From the NCBI GenBank assembly GCA_900315585.1, contig OMZP01000002.1, positions 1 to 64,000 on the forward strand: a DNA stretch of 64,000 nt. Direction: 5' to 3'. Each line of letters begins with the position of its first letter. Positions within the stretch are counted from its first letter, which is position 1. The stretch is from an uncultured Eubacteriales bacterium. Lineage in GTDB: Bacteria; Bacillota; Clostridia; Christensenellales; Aristaeellaceae. Shown here piece after piece: positions 44,083 to 52,989 of this stretch. The position numbers and the translations under genes were made by a program. The notes beneath the pieces are model-generated. The model saw only the letters and a list, made by a program, of their open reading frames with translations, did not search any database and was not told the origin of the DNA.

Positions 44083-44140
44083 TACAGATGAAAGGGACCC
44101 CGCCGGAAAACGTCCCCCGGCATCGTCCCTCGTCGGTTTT

Positions 44141-44389
44141 TCAGGGCTTTTCCTCCGGCGGCGTCACGCCGTCGGCCTTTTCCATGTCCCTGCGCAGCTG
44201 CTCGAACACCGCCATGCCGGTGCCGTCGTCGATGATTTCGTCGATCTCGATGGCGTTGTAATCCGCGCCGGTCTTCACGCACTTCATGCAGTTGTCACAG
44301 ATCTTGTTCGGGTCCAGGTCGCAGACGGTGCACTCGCCGCAATCGTCGCAGAGCTTCGTCTCGTCCAGCACGCAATACTTCCGTTCCAT
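44141..44389 (-). CDS. Cys-rich small protein
   Basis: 82 residues with eight clustered cysteines in the first 40 (CVLDETKLCDDCGECTVCD and, shortly after, ICDNCMKC), followed by an acidic tail. The repeated CDxC-x2-C spacing suggests zinc or iron-sulfur binding. No membrane segment is present. It lies 12 bases downstream of the DUF6062 gene and is probably cotranscribed with it. I do not know its function, and the family seems to be restricted to Clostridia. Confidence 0.75.
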   Translation of the reverse strand: MERKYCVLDETKLCDDCGECTVCDLDPNKICDNCMKCVKTGADYNAIEIDEIIDDGTGMAVFEQLRRDMEKADGVTPPEEKP

Positions 44390-44401
44390 GATCTCCCCCG
44401 G

Positions 44402-45157
44402 TCAGTCATCCACGACCACCTGGTGGCCCAGCTTGTTCACGGACCGCTTCACGGCGTCCTTGCTGTTGCCCCAGGGCTTGTCCTGGTTACGATAGTCAAA
44501 CTTGTTGGTGAACCACTCGATCTCGCCCTCCAGGCGCTCAAAGCTTTTCATTTCGATATCCGTCAGCGTGTCCACGAAGTTTTTAAGCAGGTCACCGGAC
44601 AAATGCTTGGGCGCCATTTCGATGGCCTGGGCGTAGTGGCGCAGGCACATGCCCTTGGATTCGGCGAACAGCTTCGGGAATTCCGCCTCGTGCTTGTACA
44701 TGTAGAGCACCGTGTACATATACCGGTCCATGCTCTCGGCGATGCGCTCGCACATCAAACAGGTGTTCTCAAAGGCGCGGATCTCGCCCGCCACTTCGGC
44801 AAGGCCTGCGCCCTTGCTGCCGCCCAGGCGCTTGAAGATGGGCTTTCCGGCCTCCGCCGCGGCGGCGTCCCGGGCGCGCCGGGCGCTCTCCTTCAGGGCT
44901 TTCATGCTCTCCTTCATGTAGGTGTGGGTCATCAGCGCCAGGCCCAGGCGGTTGCCCGCGTCGTACATCATCTTGAAGTGATCGGCGCAAAAGCCCTTCT
45001 TGTTGACCTCCACGCGCTGGCTGGGCTCCATCACGGATTCGCCCAGGAAGTAGTCCACATTCTGGGCCTCCACCTTGGCGTTCAACAGGCACAGCGGGCA
45101 TTCGCAGTCCTGGCGGTAGACCTCCCAGATGGGAGCGGTATCGATGTGCTGCTTCAC
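44402..45157 (-). CDS. DUF6062 family protein
   Basis: 251 residues, helical. Near the N-terminus it has CECPLC, then the segment KKGFCADHFKMMYDAGNRLGLAL. CLMC and GMCLRHYAQAI come later, so paired CxxC and CxxH motifs could bind metal. The family is uncharacterised. The frame is open to 45271, but a GTG at 45157 with AGGAAG seven bases ahead fits the family start (VKQHIDTAPIWEVY). It heads a small unit with the Cys-rich protein. Confidence 0.8.
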   Translation of the reverse strand: MKQHIDTAPIWEVYRQDCECPLCLLNAKVEAQNVDYFLGESVMEPSQRVEVNKKGFCADHFKMMYDAGNRLGLALMTHTYMKESMKALKESARRARDAAAAEAGKPIFKRLGGSKGAGLAEVAGEIRAFENTCLMCERIAESMDRYMYTVLYMYKHEAEFPKLFAESKGMCLRHYAQAIEMAPKHLSGDLLKNFVDTLTDIEMKSFERLEGEIEWFTNKFDYRNQDKPWGNSKDAVKRSVNKLGHQVVVDD

Positions 45158-45240
45158 AAAATCACTTCCTTTTGTCCATTGTAACAGGTTTTGCCCAAAA
45201 ATACAAGAGAGCCGCGTTCCATCGGCTCGCTTGCGTCGAT

Positions 45241-45654
45241 TTATGCCTTCTGCTTGAAGGCGTGGTGGCACTTGCCGCAGGTGACGGTCACCTCACCCAC
45301 CTTCCGGGGCAGGCGCAGACGGGCGTTGCACTGAGGACACTTGAAGTACTTGTACTTCTTCATGTTCTTCACGCGGTTGATGAACTGCTTCAAATTGGAG
45401 CGCCAGCCGCGCCAGAAGGTCAGGAACTTCACGTTCTCCCCGTATCGCTTTTCGATGTTCCGGGAGAACATGCGGAAGATGGACAGGCCGTAGGCCACCA
45501 GCCCGATCAGGTAGAAAAGCCCGATGCGCGTGATGCTGGACAGAAACGACAGGATCACGCCCGCGATCAGCAGCGCCAGGGACAGCTCGTCCGCGCCCCG
45601 GCGGCCGGTCATGAACTTGGCAAGGCTCGCCCGCACCTTTTGAAGAAACGACAT
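45241..45654 (-). CDS. membrane protein with a C-terminal zinc ribbon
   Basis: 137 residues. Two or three membrane helices lie at about 24-62 (LSLALLIAGVILSFLSSI, then IGLFYLIGLVAYGLSIF). A basic linker (NIEKRYGENVKFLTFWRGWRSN) leads to a zinc ribbon with CPQC and CGKC at about 108-132. AGGAGG precedes the ATG. It starts 21 bases after the J-domain gene ends, on the same strand, and is probably cotranscribed with it. The function is unknown; the zinc ribbon on the cytoplasmic side could bind nucleic acid or a client protein. Confidence 0.78.
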   Translation of the reverse strand: MSFLQKVRASLAKFMTGRRGADELSLALLIAGVILSFLSSITRIGLFYLIGLVAYGLSIFRMFSRNIEKRYGENVKFLTFWRGWRSNLKQFINRVKNMKKYKYFKCPQCNARLRLPRKVGEVTVTCGKCHHAFKQKA

Positions 45655-45675
45655 ATTGCAAACCTCCTCGGTGAT

Positions 45676-46344
45676 CTAGTATCGCCAGCCGCCGTAGTAG
45701 CCCCCGCCCCCGCACAGGTTGCAGAGGCAGTTGCACAGCAGGTTGATGGCGCAGCAGCTGATGAGCGGGTTGCCGCAGAGCACCGTCGGCACGGAGAACC
45801 CGCGGCTGGCACCGTTTCGCTGGTAGTACTGCGCGCCGCCCTCCAGCCGGCTCAATAGCGCCCGGTATTCAAAGCGGTTCGGGTCCATGCTCACGGCCTG
45901 CCGGGCGTAGTTCAGCGCCGCCACACGGTTGCCCATGCCCAGGTTGGCCTCGCCGCACAGGTAGTACCACTCCGCGCCGCGCTCCATGATGTCCTCCAGC
46001 ACGTTCATGGCCTCCTGAAAGCGGCCGGACTGGATGTAGTTCCGGGCGGCCTGCATCCGGGGATTGGCGCTGTAGCCGCCGTTGGCCGCGCCATAGCCGC
46101 CGTAGCCACCATATCCGGCATTGCCGTAGCTGCCGGTGCTGCCGTAGCCGCCCGCATTCCCCTCCCGGCGCATCTTCATGACCAGCGAGTAGGCCTCGTT
46201 GACCTCCTTCATCCGCGCCTCCGCCTCGGCGGAGCCGTTGTTCACGTCGGGATGGTATTTTTTTGCGAGGGATCGGTAGGCTTTCTTGATCTCCTCGTCC
46301 GTGGACTGGGGTGAAACGCCCAGCACGCGATAGGGGTCCTGCAT
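45676..46344 (-). CDS. J-domain protein with TPR-like and Cys-rich regions
   Basis: 222 residues. A J domain occupies 1-62 ([13 protein letters not shown] at 31-33), which would stimulate a DnaK-type ATPase. A Gly/Tyr-rich linker (83-112, GGYGGYG wording) follows, then a tetratricopeptide-like pair ([38 protein letters not shown]). The hydrophobic, Cys-rich C-terminus ([20 protein letters not shown]) may be membrane-associated or acylated. It is not a classical DnaJ, as the zinc-finger and client domains are absent. The ATG overlaps the DUF5685 stop (TGATG). Confidence 0.85.
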   Translation of the reverse strand: MQDPYRVLGVSPQSTDEEIKKAYRSLAKKYHPDVNNGSAEAEARMKEVNEAYSLVMKMRREGNAGGYGSTGSYGNAGYGGYGGYGAANGGYSANPRMQAARNYIQSGRFQEAMNVLEDIMERGAEWYYLCGEANLGMGNRVAALNYARQAVSMDPNRFEYRALLSRLEGGAQYYQRNGASRGFSVPTVLCGNPLISCCAINLLCNCLCNLCGGGGYYGGWRY

Positions 46345-47189
46345 CACTCTGCTCCTTTTCCACGCGGCTTCCGCTTGTTCTGCAGAAACGCATATTTGCT
46401 CCAAATGCCGGAATACAGCACGTTTTCGAGGATGTCGTAGTCCAGCACGATGGGGAGCGTCTCAAATGCCTCGGTGGCTCCGGCAACCATCATTGTCAGC
46501 GCCGAGCGGCAAAGATCCTCGTAATCCTCCCGGTCTCTGAGCCCCTTCAGCGGGTTGTAGCGGCCCTTTTTCAGGTCCTGGGGCAGGTCGTCGTAGGCGT
46601 CCATGAAGTAGATAAACCTGCCCAGGCCGTCGCCCACGGCCCGCAGGGTTTCCGACCAGGTGTCGTCCCCCGGATAGGCGAACAGCTCGCCCAGCAGCCG
46701 TCCGGTGGCGTTCACCGGCGGGTCGATCTCGTTGAGCTGCCTGTCCTCGATGTCGTGGATCTCCCTCAGCCACGCCTCGATGGCCGCGCACTGGTCGGGC
46801 CAATCGGCCTCCACCTTTCGGTAGGCCTTCTTGAGCAGCGCGCCCTCCCCGGCGGACAGCAGGCTCTTGTCGTCCCGCCAGTTGTCCAGGCACTTGTGAT
46901 AGGCCAGGGCCACGTTCATGTCGGCCACATAGTCCATCACCGGGGAAATGGCGTAGTCGTGGGGCCTGGCGGGGTGCGCGGGGCATCGCTCCTTCCCCCG
47001 CTCTTCCCCAGGCTCGTAGAGGGCGTTCAGCAGCAGCGCCAGGAACGTGAGATCGTAGCTCAGCGTGGCGCTGCCCGCCAGCCCGTGCCGCCTTCTCAGG
47101 GTGGCACACAGGCCGCAGTAGACCGCCCGGAATCGCTGCATCCGCTCCTTGGGCAGCTTCTCGGGGTTGGCGACGATGTATCCGAACAC
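46344..47189 (-). CDS. DUF5685 family protein
   Basis: 281 residues, all helical by appearance. It has an N-terminal [15 protein letters not shown], then [13 protein letters not shown] with paired cysteines, [14 protein letters not shown], and [18 protein letters not shown]. The last resembles the Asp-rich motif of isoprenoid synthase folds, although catalysis is not shown. The family co-occurs with J-domain proteins in Clostridia, as far as I recall. It is the first gene of the DUF5685, J-domain and zinc-ribbon unit. The role is unknown. Confidence 0.82.
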   Translation of the reverse strand: MFGYIVANPEKLPKERMQRFRAVYCGLCATLRRRHGLAGSATLSYDLTFLALLLNALYEPGEERGKERCPAHPARPHDYAISPVMDYVADMNVALAYHKCLDNWRDDKSLLSAGEGALLKKAYRKVEADWPDQCAAIEAWLREIHDIEDRQLNEIDPPVNATGRLLGELFAYPGDDTWSETLRAVGDGLGRFIYFMDAYDDLPQDLKKGRYNPLKGLRDREDYEDLCRSALTMMVAGATEAFETLPIVLDYDILENVLYSGIWSKYAFLQNKRKPRGKGAE

Positions 47190-47258
47190 GCCCTCACCTC
47201 CCCTCGATGGCGACCATTATACCCCGCCAATGTAAACGGAGCATCAACAAAAAGCAAT

Positions 47259-48647
47259 TTATCTTCCGCTGCCGTGGAGCCCCAGCGCCGCGATGGCCTG
47301 GGCCACGGTCTCCACGCCCAGCACCTGGATGCCCTCCGGGACGCGGAGGTTGCGCAGATTGTACTTGGGCAGGATCAGGTGGTCGAACCCCAGCCGGGCG
47401 CACTCGCCGATGCGGCGCTCCGCCTGGGAGATGGCCCGCACCTCCCCGGCCAGGCCCACCTCGCCCATCACCGACCAGCCGCCGCTGATGGGGCGGTTCC
47501 TGTGGGAGGAGGCGATGGCGGCGCAGAGGGCCAGGTCCGCCGCGGGCTCCGTCAGGGACATGCCGCCGGCGATGTTGATGTACACGTCCTGGTCGTACAT
47601 CCGAAGGCCCACCCGCTTCTCCAGCACCGCCAGCAGCAGCGCCAGTCGGCCCTGGTCCACGCCGCTGGCCATGCGCCGGGGATTGCCAAATACCGTGGTG
47701 GACACCAGCGCCTGCACGTCGGTGAGCAGGGGCCGGGAGCCCTCCATGGCGCACATCACCACCGAGCCGCTGGCGTCATGGGCCCGCTCGGAGAGCAGCG
47801 CCTCGCTGGCGTTTTCCACCTCGCGCATGCCCTGCTCGGTCATCTCGAACATGCCCAGCTCGTTCACGGAGCCGAAGCGGTTCTTCACCGCCCGGAGCAG
47901 GCGGTACTGGTGCTGGCGGTCGCCCTCGAAGTACAGCACGGCGTCCACCATGTGCTCCAGGATGCGGGGCCCCGCGATGGAGCCCTCCTTGGTGACGTGG
48001 CCCACCAGGAACACGCTGCACCCGCTGACCTTTGCCAGCCGCATCAGCATGGACGCGCACTCCCGCACCTGGGACACGCTGCCGGGGGCGCTGGCCATCT
48101 CCGGCAGGTACATGGTCTGGATGGAGTCCACGATCATCACCGTGGGCGAAAGCTCCTGCATCCGCTTCTCCACGGTGTTCATGTCGTTTTCGGACAGCAC
48201 GTAGAACCCGGCCTGGTTCGCGCCCAGACGGCGGGCCCGCATCTTGATCTGCCGGGCGGATTCCTCGCCGGACACATAGAGGGCCGTCGCGCCGTCCGAG
48301 GCCATGTTGGCGCAGAGCTGGGTCAGCAGCGTGGACTTTCCGATGCCGGGATCGCCGCCCACCAGGACCAGCGAGCCGTCCACCACGCCGCCGCCCAGCA
48401 CCCGATCCAGTTCCCCGATGCCGCTGGAGCGGCGCTCCATGGTCTCGTCCGGGATCTCGTCCACCCGAACCGCCCGGGCGTCGCTGCCGGGGGCGCGCTT
48501 CAGCTTCTTCTCCTCCGCCTTGAACGCCGGGGCGCTCTCCTGCTCCTCCAGGGTGTTCCAGCTGCCGCAATCCGGGCACTTCCCCATCCACTTGGGCGTC
48601 TCATAGCCGCAAGCGGAGCAAACATACAGCGTCTTTGCCTTTGCCAA
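47259..48647 (-). CDS. radA: DNA repair protein RadA (Sms)
   Basis: RecA-like ATPase that drives branch migration in recombinational repair. The 462 residues have an N-terminal zinc finger (CSACGYETPKWMGKCPDCGSW with four Cys), Walker A GGDPGIGKSTLL, the RadA-specific VKNRFGSVNELG, and a C-terminal Lon-like domain (about 280-455). The start at 48647 gives the common MAKAKTLYVCSACGYE, with GGAGGTAC upstream. It precedes the DUF5685 unit on the same strand with a 69-base gap. Confidence 0.96.
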   Translation of the reverse strand: MAKAKTLYVCSACGYETPKWMGKCPDCGSWNTLEEQESAPAFKAEEKKLKRAPGSDARAVRVDEIPDETMERRSSGIGELDRVLGGGVVDGSLVLVGGDPGIGKSTLLTQLCANMASDGATALYVSGEESARQIKMRARRLGANQAGFYVLSENDMNTVEKRMQELSPTVMIVDSIQTMYLPEMASAPGSVSQVRECASMLMRLAKVSGCSVFLVGHVTKEGSIAGPRILEHMVDAVLYFEGDRQHQYRLLRAVKNRFGSVNELGMFEMTEQGMREVENASEALLSERAHDASGSVVMCAMEGSRPLLTDVQALVSTTVFGNPRRMASGVDQGRLALLLAVLEKRVGLRMYDQDVYINIAGGMSLTEPAADLALCAAIASSHRNRPISGGWSVMGEVGLAGEVRAISQAERRIGECARLGFDHLILPKYNLRNLRVPEGIQVLGVETVAQAIAALGLHGSGR

Positions 48648-48758
48648 AGCCCTGTACCTCCATGATGATCTTGCACTTACCCATCCATTATATCACATTA
48701 TGGCCCGGGTGTGTAGCGTTTGTTTACCTGTTCTTCCAAAAATTGCGCCGGTCTCGAC

Positions 48759-48787
48759 TTGCCAGGCGGCGCAAAAAAACCTATAAT
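48759..48787 (+). promoter_or_regulatory. promoter of the metallophosphoesterase gene
   Basis: TTGCCA (48759-48764), 17 bp, TATAAT (48782-48787), 32 bases before the ATG. Confidence 0.7.
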
Positions 48788-48819
48788 AAAGGGAAAGGTA
48801 CATTTTGAGGAAGTTTGCA

Positions 48820-50289
48820 ATGCCCGAAGTTGAGAACAAGACCCGCGCGGGAAAGAGGGAGATTCCCATTCCGAAGCCCACCACAGGGGCGTCGGAGGAC
48901 GTTCTGCGCGACGAAACCGACCTGTACGGCGACGAGGCGGAGATCGCGCCCCGACGCCGCAAGCGCACGGACGCGCGGGTTCCGATCATGAAGAAGCGGG
49001 GCGAGACCGCCGAAGAGACGGCGGAACCGCCGGAGGAAGACGCAGAGGAAAAGCCGAAGAAGAAAGAGAAGACATCCGGCAAGAGCCTTCCGAAGATCGC
49101 CCCCGCCAAGAAGCAGAAAAAGAAGAAAAAGCCGAAAAAACGCCGCATCTATCGCTCGCTCTACGACCTGATGACCGCCTCCGGCAGCAATGGCCCCATC
49201 AAGCCCATTCGCGTGTTCGGGCGGGAGATCCGCTTCTGGCCGCTGATCATCCTGGCGGCGGTGGCGATCCTGGCGGGCGGCGTGATGCTGAACAACAGCA
49301 ACCTGACCATCACCGAGCAGACCGTGACCGTGGTGGGCCTGCCCAACGAGCTGGAGGGCTATCGCATCGTGGTGCTCTCCGACATGAATGGCAAGCGATT
49401 CGGCGACGAGCAAAGCCTGCTTTTAAGGACGCTGAACGGCCTGAAATACGACGCCATATTCTGTGTGGGCGACATGGTGGGAGCCTCCGGCAACGCCGAG
49501 CCCTTCTGGGAGTTCATCGAGGGCCTGCGAAGCCCTGAGAAGGTCTACTTCATCTGCGGCGACTCCGACCCCGGCCCCTACATCAAGGGCGCGCGGAGCA
49601 CCGAGGGCATCCTCTCCCAGCTGATCCTGGAGGACTGGATCCTGGGCGCCATCGAGCGGGGCGCGAACTATGTGGACGCGCCGAAGCTGATCCAGGTGAA
49701 GGACGCGAAGCTTTGGGTGTCCCCGGCCACGATGCTGAATCTGGAGACCACCTCCACCCTGGAGACCTGGCAGGACCAGACCGACCAGGAGGTGGACGGC
49801 GTGCGCAGCGGCATCAACGACGACTACACCACCCTCCCCCTCACCACCTACCGCACCAAGCTGGCCCAGACCCTCTACGAAGCCCAGCGGGAGATGAGCG
49901 CCGCGGACATCCACATCGCCCTGGCCCACGAGCCGCCCTCGGACGAGTTCATCTACACCAGCGAGGACCATGACCCGTCTGTGGATCGCTTTTTGGCCGC
50001 GCCGGAGCTGGTGGTGGCCGGGCACTACTGCGGCGGCGTCTGGCGGCTGCCGGGCGTGGGCGCGTTCTTCGTGCCGGATGCCACGCTGCCCCGGGGCGGT
50101 TGGTTCCCGGACCAGGCGGACGTGGCCGGGCTGTCCGTGGTGGGCGAGACCCAGAAATACGTCACCCGGGGGCTCTCCACCAACGGCAAGGTGAAGCTTT
50201 TGCCCTTCCGCTTGTTCAACGAGCCGGAGGTGTCCGTGCTGACGCTGACCTCCACGCTGCCGGAGAACATGCTGGAGGCGGGCGGCTGA
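48820..50289 (+). CDS. membrane-anchored metallophosphoesterase-like protein with altered ligands
   Basis: 489 residues. Residues 1-135 are a strongly charged, Lys/Glu-rich cytoplasmic region. One membrane helix covers about 140-160. The outer part resembles calcineurin-like phosphoesterases: VVLSDMNGKRFG (Asp188, with Asn190 in the usual His place), VGDMVGASGN, ICGDSDPG (for GNHD), LAHEPPS and GHYCGG (for GHxHGG). Several metal ligands are thus replaced, so activity is doubtful. The ATG at 48820 has GAGGAAG six bases ahead, while an upstream TTG at 48805 lacks a site. It is the first gene after its own promoter. Confidence 0.78.
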   Translation: MPEVENKTRAGKREIPIPKPTTGASEDVLRDETDLYGDEAEIAPRRRKRTDARVPIMKKRGETAEETAEPPEEDAEEKPKKKEKTSGKSLPKIAPAKKQKKKKKPKKRRIYRSLYDLMTASGSNGPIKPIRVFGREIRFWPLIILAAVAILAGGVMLNNSNLTITEQTVTVVGLPNELEGYRIVVLSDMNGKRFGDEQSLLLRTLNGLKYDAIFCVGDMVGASGNAEPFWEFIEGLRSPEKVYFICGDSDPGPYIKGARSTEGILSQLILEDWILGAIERGANYVDAPKLIQVKDAKLWVSPATMLNLETTSTLETWQDQTDQEVDGVRSGINDDYTTLPLTTYRTKLAQTLYEAQREMSAADIHIALAHEPPSDEFIYTSEDHDPSVDRFLAAPELVVAGHYCGGVWRLPGVGAFFVPDATLPRGGWFPDQADVAGLSVVGETQKYVTRGLSTNGKVKLLPFRLFNEPEVSVLTLTSTLPENMLEAGG

Positions 50290-50331
50290 TTTATACAGTT
50301 TTCAATTCAAACAACGCATCCATACTTGAGC

Positions 50332-50445
50332 GTAGGGGCGCCGTTGCGGCGCCCGCCCCGGGGCATTGCTCCGGACCCCAATTGCTGCCGCGCGGAATCG
50401 CGCGGCACATGAGGGTAAAGGCGGGCGGCGCAACGCCGCCCCTAC
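50332..50445. repeat. 114-bp composite element with family B ends
   Basis: GTAGGGGCGCCGTTGCGGCG at 50332 and its near-complement ending CCGCCCCTAC at 50445 form 25-bp imperfect terminal inverted repeats, each also a hairpin. The core (CCCCGGGGC, GCGCGGAATCGCGCGGC) contains two more palindromes and no gene. It lies in the spacer ahead of gerA. Confidence 0.65.
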
Positions 50446-50518
50446 TCTTTTGTTCTTTTCTCCCGTCCGTATTTTCCTTTGGCCTGCCGTACAAAATACC
50501 CTGGAGGGAGGTGGGCCC

Positions 50519-52012
50519 ATGAGCGGAAACGACGAGGCGCTGCTGCGGTCGGAGCTGTCTACGTCTTTGGAGGAGAACGTCGAGCGATTCAAGGCGCTGC
50601 TGCACGCGGACATCAACAGCGACGCCCAGTTCCGGCCGCTTCAGATGCGCGGGAGACGGCTCTGCGCCGTGTACATCGAGGGCATGGCCGACGACAAGAA
50701 GCTGAGCGACTTCGCCCTCCGGGCCTGCGTGGAGCGGCAGGAGCCGGAGTATTTGACCGTGGACGCGGACACCCTCATGGAGAAGGTCCTTGAGATCGCC
50801 CAGTGCGAAAAGGCGGAGATCGTCGAGGACATCCTGGACAAGGTCGTCACCGGCATGTCTGCGGTGCTGATCGACGGCTGCGGCGAGGCCGTGCTGATGG
50901 AGACCCGGGGCTATCCCTCCCGGCCCGTGGACAAGACCACCAACGAATCCGTGGTGATCGGGGCCCAAGAGGGCTTTGTGGAGAGCCTGCGCACCAACAT
51001 GACGCTGCTTCGTCGCTACGTGCCCTCCCGGCAGCTGATCACCGAATGCCTGTCCGTGGGCCGGGAGGTGCCCTGCCACGTGACGCTGGCCTACCTTGAA
51101 GGCGTGGCGGACGCAGACGTGGTGGACCGCCTGCGCCGGCGGGTCATGTCCATCGACGCTTCAACGGTGCAGGGCCTGGGGGCGATCCAGCAGCACATCG
51201 AGGACAGCCCCTGGGCGCTGCTGCCGCAGATGCTGCAAACCGAACGTCCGGACCGGGCCGCCTCCTGCGTGATGGAGGGACAGGTGGTGCTGCTGGCGGA
51301 CAACTCCCCCTATGCCCTGGCCGCGCCCATCACGCTGTTTCACCAGCTGCACGCCTCGGACGACTCCTTTGCCCGCTGGCAGTACGGCACCTTCCTGCGC
51401 TTGATCCGGGTGATGGGCATGGTCGTCTCGGTGTTCCTGCCGGGGCTCTACGTGGCCCTGACGGACTACCACATGCACCTTCTGCCCCTGAGCCTGCTGG
51501 GCTCCATCGCGGAGGCGCGGGCCAACGTGCCCTTCCCCATCCTCGCGGAGATACTGATTATGGAGTTCTCCTTCTACCTGATCAACGAGGCGGGGACGCG
51601 GCTGCCGAACCAGATCGGCTCGGCGCTGGGCATCGTGGGGGCGCTGATCCTGGGGCAGGCAGCGGTGTCGGCTTCCATCATCAGTCCGATCCTGATCATC
51701 ATCGTGGCCATCACGGGCCTGGGCAACTACGCCATCCCCGATTACGGCTTTGGCATCGGCCTCGTGATCGGCCGCCTGTTCGTGATCCTCTGCGGGGCGG
51801 CACTGGGGCTCTACGGGGTGTGCCTGGCGGCCTTTGCGCTGCTGGTGGGTCTGTGCGGCATGCGTTCCCTGGGCATTCCCTACCTCGCGCCCATTGCCCC
51901 CAAGCGCCCCCACAACCCGGACATCCTGCTCAGGCTTCCGGTGTGGCTCCAGCGCAGGCCGATGTTCTTCGCCAGCCAAAGGGCGCGGACGGAAAGGAAG
52001 GCGGCCGGGTGA
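50519..52012 (+). CDS. gerA: GerA-type spore germination protein, A subunit
   Basis: Subunit of a germinant receptor in the inner spore membrane, which senses nutrients and triggers germination. The 497 residues have a long soluble N-terminal domain (1-270, with the SAVLIDGCGEAVLMETRGYPSR-like beta region) and about five or six membrane helices from 280, including SLLGSIAEARANVPFP and the highly conserved EILIMEFSFYLINEAGTRLPNQIG in shortened form. The ATG at 50519 has GGAGGGAGG. gerB and gerC follow without gaps, so the operon is complete. Confidence 0.95.
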   Translation: MSGNDEALLRSELSTSLEENVERFKALLHADINSDAQFRPLQMRGRRLCAVYIEGMADDKKLSDFALRACVERQEPEYLTVDADTLMEKVLEIAQCEKAEIVEDILDKVVTGMSAVLIDGCGEAVLMETRGYPSRPVDKTTNESVVIGAQEGFVESLRTNMTLLRRYVPSRQLITECLSVGREVPCHVTLAYLEGVADADVVDRLRRRVMSIDASTVQGLGAIQQHIEDSPWALLPQMLQTERPDRAASCVMEGQVVLLADNSPYALAAPITLFHQLHASDDSFARWQYGTFLRLIRVMGMVVSVFLPGLYVALTDYHMHLLPLSLLGSIAEARANVPFPILAEILIMEFSFYLINEAGTRLPNQIGSALGIVGALILGQAAVSASIISPILIIIVAITGLGNYAIPDYGFGIGLVIGRLFVILCGAALGLYGVCLAAFALLVGLCGMRSLGIPYLAPIAPKRPHNPDILLRLPVWLQRRPMFFASQRARTERKAAG

Positions 52013-52989
52013 AGCTGTCGATTTCAACAAGGGCCGCCCGCGCCGCCATGTTCGTCGCCGTGACGGTCCGGCTGTTCCTGGGTCTGGCGGTGGAGCTGCC
52101 CACCACCCACAACGGCGCGTGGATCTCCGCGTTGATCGGGGCGCTGCTGGCCGCGCCGTGGGTGGTCTGCGTGCGTTATGGCAGGTCATCAGGGTTGGTT
52201 CTGATTGCCCTGACCGCGCTGGACGCCGCCTCGGTGCTCGCCTCCATTACCCGCTCCACGGGCTACCTGGCGCTGGACCGGGCGTTGCCGTGGGTGCTGA
52301 CGGTGCCGGTGGCCGCCGCGGCGCTGTGGAGCGTGTGGCGGAACGGGGACGCCATCGGTTATGCCGCTTCCATCGGGGCGAGGCTCGCGCTGCTGTTGCT
52401 GGTGATCGTCGGTTTGCTGCAGGCCCGGGCTTTTCGCCCGGCGTGGCTCGCGCCGGTGCTGGGCAGCGGCTGGCCGTCCATCCTGGAGGGCGGCGTTCGG
52501 GCAGCGGGCTGGATCGCTGTGTCTTCCAGCACCCTGGCCGTGGCGGACGGGGACGATTCTCCCTTGTCCCGCCTGATTCCGCTGGCGGGCGGCGCGCTGG
52601 CGGCGGCGCTCCTCCTGCTCCTCTCCGGTATGATCACGCCCACCCGGCTGGGCGGCGGCTGGCTGAACCGTCTGGACGACCTGCTTTGCAACGGGCGCGC
52701 GCCGCTGTATACGCAGCTGCCGATGATCGTCGTCTGGTTCGCGGGGCTCCTGCACCTGCTGGCGGCCCAGTGCTTCGCCTGCGCGGCGCTTGTGCAGCGG
52801 ACGGCGAACTTGAATGGGAAGTGGATCGGAGCCGCCGTCGTCGCGGCGATTCTTATGGTCTCGCGGCTGCCCGCGCTGAATGAAGCGGCGCTGTGGATCG
52901 CCCGATGGGGATTTCTGGCCGCGGCCATCCCCGTGGCGGCAACGGCTCTATTGGGAGGAGGCGATCGAAAATGCGCATCCGGGGACTGA
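52009..52989 (+). CDS. gerB: GerB-type spore germination permease
   Basis: Membrane subunit of the germinant receptor in the APC-like GerAB family, thought to bind the germinant. The 326 residues form about ten hydrophobic helices with few charged residues. The sequence is divergent, and the ligand cannot be predicted. It starts with GTG overlapping the gerA stop (GTGA) and has AAGGAAGG ahead. It overlaps gerC by 19 bases. The identification rests on the position between gerA and gerC, plus length and helix pattern. Confidence 0.85.
   Translation: MKLSISTRAARAAMFVAVTVRLFLGLAVELPTTHNGAWISALIGALLAAPWVVCVRYGRSSGLVLIALTALDAASVLASITRSTGYLALDRALPWVLTVPVAAAALWSVWRNGDAIGYAASIGARLALLLLVIVGLLQARAFRPAWLAPVLGSGWPSILEGGVRAAGWIAVSSSTLAVADGDDSPLSRLIPLAGGALAAALLLLLSGMITPTRLGGGWLNRLDDLLCNGRAPLYTQLPMIVVWFAGLLHLLAAQCFACAALVQRTANLNGKWIGAAVVAAILMVSRLPALNEAALWIARWGFLAAAIPVAATALLGGGDRKCASGD

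Noticed and set aside
46311-48665. 784-codon open frame on the plus strand across the J-domain, DUF5685 and radA genes
   Set aside because: It runs antisense through three recognised genes with a shadow-type composition rich in Val, His, Gly and Ala.
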